Source: an uncultured Clostridia bacterium
GTDB lineage: Bacteria > Bacillota > Clostridia > Christensenellales > CAG-314
Reading direction: 5' to 3'
Length of the DNA: 5,548 nt
Assembly: GCA_937875645.1 (NCBI GenBank)
Contig: CALLXO010000008.1
Span: 1 to 5,548, forward strand
Position 1 is the stretch's first letter. Each line of letters opens with the position of its first letter. The notes under the pieces were generated by a model that was not told the DNA's origin, searched no databases, and worked only from the letters and a program-made list of their open reading frames with translations. Made by a program: the position numbers and the translations under genes. Positions 1-5,548 of the stretch are shown here, piece by piece.

Positions 1-953
1 GATTATTATTTTATTATACTACCGAGCTAAACGCATACAAAAATATTGCGCAGGAATACGCCTTTTTTAAGGCGTGTCCTCAAGACGCTCTAATTCTTTA
101 CTTATGGAGCAATGACAACACAGTTGTCATAGGTAAAAACCAAAATGTATTTAATGAAGTAAATTTAAATACGTTATACGCACAAGGTGGCAAGGTGGCA
201 AGGAGGCTCAGCGGCGGGGGTGCTGTCTACCATGACAAGCAAAATCTAAACTTTACTTTTATTGCAAACGACGCTTATTATGACGTAAAAAAGCAACTTT
301 CCGTTATTGCACACAGTTTGAAAAAATGGGGTTTATACGCCGAGGTGAGCGGCAGAAACGATATGACAATTGAAGGCAAAAAATTTAGCGGCAATGCCTT
401 TTTGCGAGAAGGAAATTTTAGCATGCACCATGGCACAATTCTGATAGATACAAATGTGGATAAAATGGCAAATGTGCTTTGTGTCAGCGAAAAAAAGCTA
501 AGTAGCAAAGGGATTGTTAGCGTTGCTTCCCGAGTGGTTAATTTGCGCAGTTTAAACAATGGTATAACAAAGGAACAGCTTATAAAGGAGATAAAAACAA
601 GTGCCGCTGATATTTATAAATTAAATGTTGCCGACGCTAATGCCGCTGAGTTAAACTGGGAGGGGCAAGAGGACTTTTACACAAAAATACGCAGTCTTGA
701 CTGGCTTTTTAACCGCGCGGTAGATGCTTCCTTTAAAGTAAAAAATCAGCGTTTTGACTGGGGGTGCGTAGACATTGCCTATAAAACGGACAAGGGGATT
801 ATTACCGAAATACTTGTTTTTACCGACAGTTTAGACCCGCAAATTCAATTTTTGGCGCAAAACTACTTAATAGGGAAACACATTAATACTCTTTCGGCCC
901 AAAAAAAAGAGATTTGCGACATAATACAGCTAATTAAAGAGGAAAATAATTAA
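1..953 (+). CDS. lplA: Lipoate-protein ligase A (5'-partial)
   Basis: Activates free lipoate with ATP to lipoyl-AMP and transfers it to a specific lysine of lipoyl-domain proteins; here the obvious target is GcvH, encoded downstream. The first complete codon is at base 3, and the frame is open from there to TAA at 951-953 (316 visible residues). Family hallmarks, numbered from base 3: NDNTVVIGKNQN (37-48), RRLSGGGAVYHD (67-78, lipoate/ATP pocket), the KKFSGNA segment whose second Lys (127) aligns with the catalytic lysine of E. coli LplA, HHGT (142-145), KGI.SV.SRV.NL (from 169), and a C-terminal accessory domain from about 233 with FTDSLDP (273-279). Homologues are about 330 residues and begin shortly before the first visible residues, so only a few N-terminal codons should be missing. 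No Met, GTG or TTG codon precedes the NDNTVVIG block. The GTG at 195 would delete that block and is not the start. Cytoplasmic; probably cotranscribed with lpdA 14 nt downstream. Confidence 0.95.
   Translation, partial: LLFYYTTELNAYKNIAQEYAFFKACPQDALILYLWSNDNTVVIGKNQNVFNEVNLNTLYAQGGKVARRLSGGGAVYHDKQNLNFTFIANDAYYDVKKQLSVIAHSLKKWGLYAEVSGRNDMTIEGKKFSGNAFLREGNFSMHHGTILIDTNVDKMANVLCVSEKKLSSKGIVSVASRVVNLRSLNNGITKEQLIKEIKTSAADIYKLNVADANAAELNWEGQEDFYTKIRSLDWLFNRAVDASFKVKNQRFDWGCVDIAYKTDKGIITEILVFTDSLDPQIQFLAQNYLIGKHINTLSAQKKEICDIIQLIKEENN
183..206 (+). repeat. 8-bp tandem repeat, three copies, inside lplA
   Basis: Three head-to-tail octamers are seen: CAAGGTGG (183-190), CAAGGTGG (191-198) and CAAGGAGG (199-206), with a single mismatch in the third. 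In the lplA frame they encode the run QGGKVARR that leads into the conserved SGGG motif. The unit length is not a multiple of three, so gain or loss of one copy would shift the frame. The third copy contains AAGGAGG, a perfect Shine-Dalgarno-like string lying within coding sequence. It may simply be a codon-choice coincidence, because the encoded residues resemble the family consensus. Confidence 0.8.
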
Positions 954-967
954 TAGAGGAAAAATAA

Positions 968-2329
968 ATGGAAAACAAATTTGATGTTTTGGTTATCGGT
1001 GGCGGTCCCGCCGGCTACACAGCGGCAATTAATGCTGCGCAAAACGGTTTTACCGTTGTTTTGGCAGAAATGTCAAAGATGGGAGGCACTTGTTTAAACC
1101 GTGGGTGTGTGCCTACAAAAGCTCTGATACACAGCGGCGAATTAATAGAAAACGCAAAGCAAATGCAAAATGCAGGTATAAACGTTAATAATGTCGGTCA
1201 TGATTTAAATAAAATTTATGATCGCCGTGACGAAATTGTAAACAGACTGCGTGACGGTCTGACAAAATTTGTATCGAGCAAAAAAGTAGTTATAAAGGAA
1301 GGTTGCGCTCAGTTTGTAGACAAAAACACCGTTAAAATAAATGAGGAAATTTTTACGGCAAAAAACATTATTATTGCTTCGGGCAGTGTCCCCGCAACGT
1401 TACCTATTGAAGGTATTGAACATTGCGTAAACAGCGATTATTTTTTAGAGAATAAAAATGAAATACCTCAAAACGTTTTGATAGTGGGCGGCGGTATAAT
1501 AGGCGTAGAATTTGCCGAATTTATGCTTTCGTTAGGTACAAATATTACCATTGTCGAATATATGGACAGACTTATTTCTAACATGGACAAAGATGTGTCT
1601 TTGCAGTTAGCTATGGCGCTAAAACGCAAAGGAGCTTCTATTTATACCGGAGCGGCGGTTACAAAGGTGGAAAAAACTGAAAAAGGCTACAAAGTGCATT
1701 TTACCGACAAAAAGGGTTTTCAAACTGCGGATAGCGATATTGTTTTAGTTAGCACAGGACGCAAAGCCAACATAAGCAATCTTAACGCACAAGCGATAGG
1801 GTTAGAAACGGTAAAAGGCTGCATTAAAGTAGACGAAAATTATCAAACAAATATAAGCAATATTTACGCAATAGGGGACTGCATAGGGGGCATACAGTTG
1901 GCGCATTTTGCCGCAGCTCAAGGCGCTTTTGTAGCTGATAAAATTGCAGGAAAGGAAAATCCTCTAAATTTAAAGGTTATACCCAGTTGCATTTATACTT
2001 CTCCCGAAATAGCTTCGGTAGGTATTTCGCAAGTATCCGCCGTCGAAAAAGGGATAGAAGTAGAAGTAGGCAAAACGCCTATGGGCGCAAATGCAAAGAG
2101 CTTGATAGCAGGAGCAGAGCGTGGTTTTGTAAAAACAATTTTTGAAAAACAAACAGACAAGCTAATCGGAGCGGTGTTGTATTGTGACCGTGCTACCGAT
2201 ATAATAGGGCAGTTATGTTTAGCCATTGCAAACGGTCTGACACGCAAGGAATTATTAAAGGTAATTCATCCTCATCCTACCGTTGAGGAAGCTGTGGGCG
2301 AAAGCGTTTTGGCAAGTATTAAGGACTAA
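968..2329 (+). CDS. lpdA: Dihydrolipoyl dehydrogenase (E3 / L-protein)
   Basis: FAD-dependent disulfide oxidoreductase that reoxidises dihydrolipoyl groups and passes electrons to NAD+. In this setting it acts as the L-protein of glycine cleavage. The 453 residues are slightly short of the usual 460-475 but all landmarks are present: N-terminal FAD motif GGGPAG (11-16), redox-active disulfide C42/C47 in GGTCLNRGCVPTKA, NAD-binding GGGIIG (174-179) followed by E197 at the end of the next strand (the usual sign of NAD rather than NADP preference), second FAD motif YAIGD (300-304), and the C-terminal dimerisation domain ending in HPHPTVEE with the catalytic pair H436/E441. There is no N-terminal lipoyl-domain extension. 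The CDRATD stretch (406-411) resembles Firmicutes homologues. The start is set by AGAGGA at 955-960, seven bases before the ATG. It follows lplA by 14 nt. A role with another 2-oxoacid complex cannot be excluded, but the gcv genes next door favour glycine cleavage. Confidence 0.96.
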   Translation: MENKFDVLVIGGGPAGYTAAINAAQNGFTVVLAEMSKMGGTCLNRGCVPTKALIHSGELIENAKQMQNAGINVNNVGHDLNKIYDRRDEIVNRLRDGLTKFVSSKKVVIKEGCAQFVDKNTVKINEEIFTAKNIIIASGSVPATLPIEGIEHCVNSDYFLENKNEIPQNVLIVGGGIIGVEFAEFMLSLGTNITIVEYMDRLISNMDKDVSLQLAMALKRKGASIYTGAAVTKVEKTEKGYKVHFTDKKGFQTADSDIVLVSTGRKANISNLNAQAIGLETVKGCIKVDENYQTNISNIYAIGDCIGGIQLAHFAAAQGAFVADKIAGKENPLNLKVIPSCIYTSPEIASVGISQVSAVEKGIEVEVGKTPMGANAKSLIAGAERGFVKTIFEKQTDKLIGAVLYCDRATDIIGQLCLAIANGLTRKELLKVIHPHPTVEEAVGESVLASIKD

Positions 2330-2392
2330 AAGTAAAACTAAAAATCAAACAATTAACAAGAAATTCTACGTAACGAAACAAATTAAAACTGA

Positions 2393-2408
2393 TACAAAAA
2401 CGTTTGTA
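2393..2408. promoter_or_regulatory. AT-rich dyad overlapping the gcvT promoter -35
   Basis: TACAAA (2393-2398) and TTTGTA (2403-2408) form perfect 6-bp inverted arms around a 4-nt centre, AACG. The right arm overlaps the proposed -35 element, which is a typical place for a repressor or activator site. It is followed by CTTTTTA (2409-2415), so it could alternatively be a weak terminator for lplA-lpdA. With only one G-C pair per stem, strong termination seems unlikely. No known operator consensus is recognised. Confidence 0.3.
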
Positions 2409-2432
2409 CTTTTTATGCCGTTTTGTTATAAT
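2404..2432 (+). promoter_or_regulatory. Sigma-A type extended -10 promoter for gcvT operon
   Basis: TATAAT at 2427-2432 is a perfect -10 hexamer, preceded by TGT (2424-2426), which gives an extended -10 (TGnTATAAT). The hexamer TTGTAC (2404-2409) lies 17 nt upstream and matches the -35 consensus at the first three positions. Transcription would start near 2439, leaving a 5' leader of about 36 nt before the gcvT ATG. This is too short for a glycine riboswitch. It sits in the only non-coding gap of more than 100 nt in the window and is well placed to drive gcvT-gcvH-gcvPA-gcvPB separately from lplA-lpdA. Confidence 0.65.
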
Positions 2433-2461
2433 GGATGCGGAAAACATTCAATTATTGTGTT

Positions 2462-2466
2462 AGGAG
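2462..2466 (+). promoter_or_regulatory. Ribosome binding site fixing the gcvT start
   Basis: AGGAG lies eight bases before the ATG at 2475. The reading frame stays open far upstream, back into the 3' end of lpdA (another ATG at 2283), so this site and the conserved GcvT N-terminus decide the start. Upstream in-frame ATGs at 2283 and 2415 have no comparable site. Confidence 0.8.
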
Positions 2467-2474
2467 TTAAAATA

Positions 2475-3557
2475 ATGGCTAAGAGAACACCGCTTTACAA
2501 CAATCACATCGCACACGGCGGAAAAATGGTAGATTTTGCCGGGTACGAATTACCCATTCAGTATGAAACAGGCGTTATTGCTGAGCACCTCGCTGTAAGA
2601 CAACAAGCAGGATTGTTTGACGTATCGCACATGGGCGAATTAGAGCTTAAAGGCAAAGGCGCTTTAGGAAGTCTGCAACTTATTATGACAAACGATTTTT
2701 CCGATATGGCAGACGGACAGATACGTTATACTATGATGCTCAACGAAAAGGGCGGACAAATAGACGATTTGCTGGTTTATAGATTTAGTGAGGAGCATTA
2801 TTATTTGGTAGTAAACGCAAGCAATTGCGAAAAGGATGCTAAATGGATAGAGAGCCGCATTTTGCCCAATACAATATTTAAAAACCTGTCCGCTTCGATA
2901 GGACAAGTGGCACTGCAAGGACCTAATTCGCAAAAGATTATGTTAAAAATGGCGGAAGAAAACGCTTTGCCTGACAAATATTATACCTTTAAACAAAACA
3001 GTGCAGTTATGGGTATAAACTGCATAATTAGCCGTACAGGCTATACAGGTGAAGACGGATACGAAATATATTGCCCCGCCGAAAAAACAGGCGAAATTTT
3101 TGAGGAACTTTTGCGGCAAGGCAGTGAGTTTGGTCTTATACCCTGCGGTTTAGGCGCACGGGATACGCTGCGTTTTGAAGCAGGTATGCCGCTATACGGG
3201 CACGAGATGTCAGAAGATTTTTTAGCTACCGAAGTAGGCAACAATTTTTTCATCAAAATGAATAAGCCTAACTTTATCGGCAAGCAAGCGCTTATAGGCA
3301 ATCAACCTATTTATAGGCGTAAAGGCGTGGAAGTTTTAGACAAAGGCATTGCACGTGAAGGCAGCGACGTATATGACGAAAATAATGTACTTATAGGTAA
3401 AGTTACCACCGGCACGATGAGTCCTTCCTTAAAAAAAGCAATAGCTATGGTACGTATTTTAAGAAGTTTTGAGGGCGAAGAGGTATATCTTGACGTCAGA
3501 GGCAGAAAATTAAAGGCTAAAATAATTAAAATGCCTTTTTATAAAAGAAGTTATTAA
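2475..3557 (+). CDS. gcvT: Glycine cleavage T-protein (aminomethyltransferase)
   Basis: Takes the aminomethyl group from the lipoyl arm of GcvH, releases ammonia and transfers the one-carbon unit to tetrahydrofolate, giving 5,10-methylene-THF. The 360 residues match the usual family length (about 360-370). The N-terminus (TPLYNNHIAHGGKMVDFAGY) aligns directly with bacterial GcvT. Motifs: FDVSHMGE (48-55), NEKGGQIDD (90-98), whose D97/D98 pair includes the position of the catalytic aspartate, VNASN (113-117), SRTGYTGEDGYEIY (186-199), CGLGARDTLRFEAG (224-237, folate/active-site region), GTMSPSLKKAIAM (313-325) and a C-terminal KMPFYKR. The start at 2475 is preferred over the longer frame from 2283 because the extra 64 residues overlap lpdA, show no homology and would span the promoter. 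It is followed by gcvH after 19 nt. The segment TEVGNNFFIK (252-261) is somewhat divergent from the common LEAG form, but the protein appears intact. Confidence 0.97.
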   Translation: MAKRTPLYNNHIAHGGKMVDFAGYELPIQYETGVIAEHLAVRQQAGLFDVSHMGELELKGKGALGSLQLIMTNDFSDMADGQIRYTMMLNEKGGQIDDLLVYRFSEEHYYLVVNASNCEKDAKWIESRILPNTIFKNLSASIGQVALQGPNSQKIMLKMAEENALPDKYYTFKQNSAVMGINCIISRTGYTGEDGYEIYCPAEKTGEIFEELLRQGSEFGLIPCGLGARDTLRFEAGMPLYGHEMSEDFLATEVGNNFFIKMNKPNFIGKQALIGNQPIYRRKGVEVLDKGIAREGSDVYDENNVLIGKVTTGTMSPSLKKAIAMVRILRSFEGEEVYLDVRGRKLKAKIIKMPFYKRSY

Positions 3558-3576
3558 AAAAAGGGAGAATTAAAAA

Positions 3577-3933
3577 ATGAAAAATTTGCTGTTTAGTAAA
3601 TCCCATGAATGGGTAAAAATTGAGGGCAACAAAGCGACAATAGGTCTAAGCGACTATGCTCAGCACGAATTAGGTGATATCGTTTATATTAATTTGCCGT
3701 CAATCGGAGACAAAATAACAATTGGCGAGTCCTTTACCGATGTCGAATCAGTTAAAGCGGTGAGCGAAGTTTACAGTCCTGTAAGCGGTACAATAACAGC
3801 TGTCAACGACGAATTGGAAAGTCAACCGGAATTAATTAACAACGCTCCTTATGATGCATGGATTGTTACCGTTGAATTAAGCGATAAGGGCGAGCTGATG
3901 ACTAAGGAAGAATACGAAAAGTTCTGCAAATAA
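3577..3933 (+). CDS. gcvH: Glycine cleavage H-protein
   Basis: Small lipoyl-carrier protein that shuttles the aminomethyl intermediate among the P-, T- and L-proteins. The lipoyl-domain hairpin is clear: [14 protein letters not shown] has K60 as the lysine to be lipoylated, the presumed target of LplA. Other family features are the N-terminal SHEWVKIEG (9-17), [19 protein letters not shown] (23-41), the glycine turn SPVSGTI (67-73), and a C-terminal EEYEKFCK tail. At 118 residues it is a little shorter than the common 125-130 but has no internal gap in the motifs. The start is supported by GGGAG at 3563-3567, nine bases before the ATG. It lies 19 nt after gcvT, so translation from the same mRNA is expected, and is followed by an 85-nt gap containing a hairpin before gcvPA. 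Confidence 0.97.
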   Translation: MKNLLFSKSHEWVKIEGNKATIGLSDYAQHELGDIVYINLPSIGDKITIGESFTDVESVKAVSEVYSPVSGTITAVNDELESQPELINNAPYDAWIVTVELSDKGELMTKEEYEKFCK

Positions 3934-3969
3934 ACACTATTTAAATGTAACAAAACGCAATAAAAAAGT

Positions 3970-3999
3970 AATTTGTCGGCTCTTTTTTTCCGGCAAATT
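3970..3999. other. Intercistronic stem-loop between gcvH and gcvPA
   Basis: AATTTGTCGG (3970-3979) pairs with CCGGCAAATT (3990-3999) in a 10-bp stem with one G-U wobble and a 10-nt T-rich loop, CTCTTTTTTT. An A-run (3962-3967) precedes it, so the minus-strand reading gives a stem followed by ACTTTTTT. The plus-strand reading has only a short TTTT partly within the stem (3998-4001). It could be an mRNA processing or stabilising element, or a weak attenuator that lowers gcvPA/gcvPB relative to gcvT/gcvH. As a full terminator it would make little sense in mid-operon. No convergent minus-strand gene is present. Confidence 0.55.
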
Positions 4000-4018
4000 T
4001 TACGTATAAAGGAGAATT

Positions 4019-5329
4019 ATGAGTAAATATACACCTCATACAAAGGAAGATTTGGAGATAATGCTTAAAGCCGTCGGCATTAATAGCCTTGACGAATTAT
4101 ACCAAGACGCCCCCAAAGAGCTTATAGTAAAAGAGCTGAAAATAAACGAAGGTATGAGTCAAATGGCGGTGGAAAAGGCTTTCCAAAAAATAACGGCACA
4201 AAACAAAGTATACGATACCATTTTGCGCGGTTGCGGCGCATATGACCATTATATTCCTGCGCCTGTTGCGGCATTGACAGGCCGCAGCGAGTTTTTAACG
4301 GCTTATACACCTTATCAGCCGGAAATTTCTCAAGGCATTTTGCAAAGTATTTTTGAATATCAAACGCTTATGTGCGAGTTGTCAGGCATGGACGTTTCTA
4401 ATGCCAGCGTATATGATGTAGGTACGGCAGTGGGCGAAGCAATTACTATGTGCCGTGAGCGCAGAAACAAAGTAGTTGTTGCAGGCGCTGTAAATCCGCA
4501 AACGATAACTGTCGCAAAAACTTATTGCAAAGCAGGGGACACACAAATAATTGAGATAGCGCCTAAAAATGGCGTTGTTGATATTGAAGCATTAAAAGCC
4601 GCAATAGATGCCGATACGGCATGCGTTATTGCTCAATGCCCCAACTTTTTTGGTTTAATAGAGGATATGGAGGCTTTAGCGCAGATTTCTCACGAAAAGG
4701 GCGCAAAGTTTGTTTACATTTTTAATCCTATAGCAGCAACGGTGCTAAGTACACCTAAGGAATGCGGCGCAGACATAGCCGTTGCCGAAGGACAGCCTTT
4801 GGGTATGCCTATAAGTTTTGGCGGACCATATTTAGGCATACTAACCTGTAACGAAAAAATGACAAGGAGAATGCCAGGCAGAGTGGTAGGTCAAACGGTG
4901 GATAAAAACGGCAAAAGAGCATTTGTTTTGACGCTGCAAGCGAGAGAACAACACATTCGTCGCGAAAAAGCCTTATCCAGCATTTGTTCCAACCAAGCGT
5001 TATGCGCATTGACGGCGGTTATTTATCTTTCGTTGATGGGCAAAGAGGGCATGCGACAAGTAGCAGATGCGTGTATTTCTAAAGCGCATTATTTGGCAGA
5101 ACAATTGTCAGCAGTTAAGGGAATAAAATTAAAATATCAAGGCGAATTTTTTAACGAATTTGCCATAGAGACAGATAAATACAACAAAAAGGTAACTGAT
5201 ACTTTGGACAAAGAGGGCATTTTGGGCGGGCTAAAAATAAATGACACAGACAGCATATGGTGCGTGACGGAAAAAGCCGACAAAGCGACTTTGGATAAGG
5301 TGGTTTCTATCTTTAAGGAGGTAAAATAA
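4019..5329 (+). CDS. gcvPA: Glycine dehydrogenase (decarboxylating) subunit 1
   Basis: Alpha subunit of the split P-protein. With GcvPB it forms the PLP enzyme that decarboxylates glycine and loads the aminomethyl group on GcvH. This subunit carries the N-terminal half of the ancestral P-protein and not the PLP-binding lysine. The 436 residues are near the usual 440-450. Landmarks: [12 protein letters not shown] (72-83), [13 protein letters not shown] (94-106), [19 protein letters not shown] (112-130), PNFFGLIED (208-216), [14 protein letters not shown] (249-262), SFGGPYLG (266-273), [11 protein letters not shown] (285-295) and [13 protein letters not shown] (306-318). YDVGTA (132-137) replaces the commoner YDG(A/S)TA, and AVAEGQ replaces V(V)GEGQ; both are mild divergences. 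The ATG at 4019 has AAAGGAG at 4008-4014, only four bases away. The stop overlaps the gcvPB start by one base. Confidence 0.97.
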   Translation: MSKYTPHTKEDLEIMLKAVGINSLDELYQDAPKELIVKELKINEGMSQMAVEKAFQKITAQNKVYDTILRGCGAYDHYIPAPVAALTGRSEFLTAYTPYQPEISQGILQSIFEYQTLMCELSGMDVSNASVYDVGTAVGEAITMCRERRNKVVVAGAVNPQTITVAKTYCKAGDTQIIEIAPKNGVVDIEALKAAIDADTACVIAQCPNFFGLIEDMEALAQISHEKGAKFVYIFNPIAATVLSTPKECGADIAVAEGQPLGMPISFGGPYLGILTCNEKMTRRMPGRVVGQTVDKNGKRAFVLTLQAREQHIRREKALSSICSNQALCALTAVIYLSLMGKEGMRQVADACISKAHYLAEQLSAVKGIKLKYQGEFFNEFAIETDKYNKKVTDTLDKEGILGGLKINDTDSIWCVTEKADKATLDKVVSIFKEVK

Positions 5330-5548
5330 TGCTGATTTTCGAAAAATCCGTTAAGGGGCGCACAGGTGTTCAGTTAGATAAACTTGACGTACCTCATTAT
5401 CAACTAAAGGCACAAAAACGCAAGTCAGAAGCACGGTTGCCGGAAATTTCCGAACAGGATTCGGTAAGGCATTATACGCAGTTAAGCCGCTTTGCGCACG
5501 GAGTGGACAACGGTTTTTATCCTTTGGGTAGCTGCACAATGAAATACA
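5329..5548 (+). CDS. gcvPB: Glycine dehydrogenase (decarboxylating) subunit 2 (3'-partial)
   Basis: N-terminal 73 residues of the beta subunit of the split P-protein, the subunit that carries the PLP lysine (not reached in this window). The protein begins [13 protein letters not shown], as is typical for GcvPB. It continues with [17 protein letters not shown] (37-53) and the strongly conserved [16 protein letters not shown] (58-73), after which the window ends. The frame is open to the last base. The ATG at 5329-5331 shares its A with the gcvPA TAA stop (TAATG). A perfect AAGGAGG at 5315-5321 lies seven bases upstream, inside the gcvPA coding sequence. This implies translational coupling and balanced synthesis of the two subunits. 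Compared with other GcvPB proteins, the linker between LDVP and LPEISE looks short, but this is a variable region. Confidence 0.96.
   Translation, partial: MLIFEKSVKGRTGVQLDKLDVPHYQLKAQKRKSEARLPEISEQDSVRHYTQLSRFAHGVDNGFYPLGSCTMKY

Noticed and set aside
195..197. GTG at 195 as the start of the lipoate ligase.
   Set aside because: The frame is open to the window edge and the upstream residues (NDNTVVIGKNQN and others) are conserved LplA sequence, so 195 is internal.
901..908. Run of eight A near the 3' end of lplA as a slippage or frameshift site.
   Set aside because: The frame is intact through it, it encodes ordinary lysine codons near the C-terminus, and such runs are common in AT-rich genomes.
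2435..2470. Short 11-codon leader peptide ORF just before gcvT.
   Set aside because: No ribosome binding site, its ATG lies at or before the predicted transcription start, and its residues show no regulatory codon run.
2283..2474. Long N-terminal extension of gcvT starting in the 3' end of lpdA (or at the ATG at 2415).
   Set aside because: The extension overlaps lpdA coding sequence and the promoter, has no ribosome binding site, and is absent from GcvT homologues. The ATG at 2475 has AGGAG and begins with the conserved N-terminus.
3973..4010. A second promoter upstream of gcvPA (TTGTCG with a TACGTA or TATAAA).
   Set aside because: Spacing of 22 or more bases between candidate boxes is not compatible with a normal sigma-A promoter.
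5351..5539. Minus-strand open frame opposite gcvPB, and similar minus-strand frames opposite gcvT, lpdA and gcvPA.
   Set aside because: All lie antisense to strongly conserved genes, with no ribosome binding sites or recognisable protein features.
1..5548. A hidden novel system, mobile element, CRISPR array or RNA gene.
   Set aside because: Nearly every base is accounted for by six well-conserved genes. The two gaps of 145 and 85 nt hold only the promoter/dyad and the hairpin. No long repeats, tRNA-like folds or transposase motifs were seen.

Overview
The window is a conventional, compact metabolic locus for the glycine cleavage system (GCS) and its lipoyl cofactor chemistry. All genes lie on the + strand. 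The order is lplA (5'-truncated by the window edge) - lpdA - [145-nt gap with promoter] - gcvT - gcvH - [85-nt gap with hairpin] - gcvPA - gcvPB (3'-truncated by the window edge). Both edge genes are real: lplA is open from base 3 without any in-frame stop, and gcvPB starts at 5329 and runs off the end.

The organism is most likely an AT-rich (roughly 40% GC by eye) anaerobic member of the Bacillota, Clostridia-like. The reasons are the P-protein split into two subunits (GcvPA/GcvPB), strong purine-rich Shine-Dalgarno sequences before each gene whose start lies in the window, very tight gene packing, a consensus sigma-A type promoter, and a dihydrolipoamide dehydrogenase with the Cys-x-Arg-Ala-Thr-Asp segment that I associate with Firmicutes homologues. 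Split P-proteins also occur outside Firmicutes, so the genus cannot be named. All five stop codons visible are TAA.

Region by region: 1-953 lipoate-protein ligase; 968-2329 dihydrolipoamide dehydrogenase (E3/L-protein), 14 nt after lplA and so probably cotranscribed with it; 2330-2474 an intergenic region with an extended -10 promoter and an AT-rich dyad overlapping its -35; 2475-3557 T-protein; 3577-3933 H-protein; 3934-4018 an intercistronic stem-loop; 4019-5329 P-protein alpha subunit; 5329-5548 start of the P-protein beta subunit, joined to gcvPA by a TAATG overlap.

How they work together: GcvPA/GcvPB decarboxylates glycine and places the aminomethyl group on the lipoyl arm of GcvH. GcvT transfers the C1 unit to tetrahydrofolate and releases ammonia. 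LpdA reoxidises the dihydrolipoyl arm with NAD+. LplA attaches lipoate to the GcvH lysine in the first place. No lipoate synthase (LipA) is in the window, so the visible part of the locus is built around attachment or salvage of lipoate.

I found no mobile element, CRISPR array, tRNA or rRNA, and no glycine riboswitch. Nothing here looks like a novel system. The points worth a second look are an 8-bp triple tandem repeat inside lplA, the gcvT promoter/dyad arrangement without a glycine riboswitch, and the gcvH-gcvPA hairpin.
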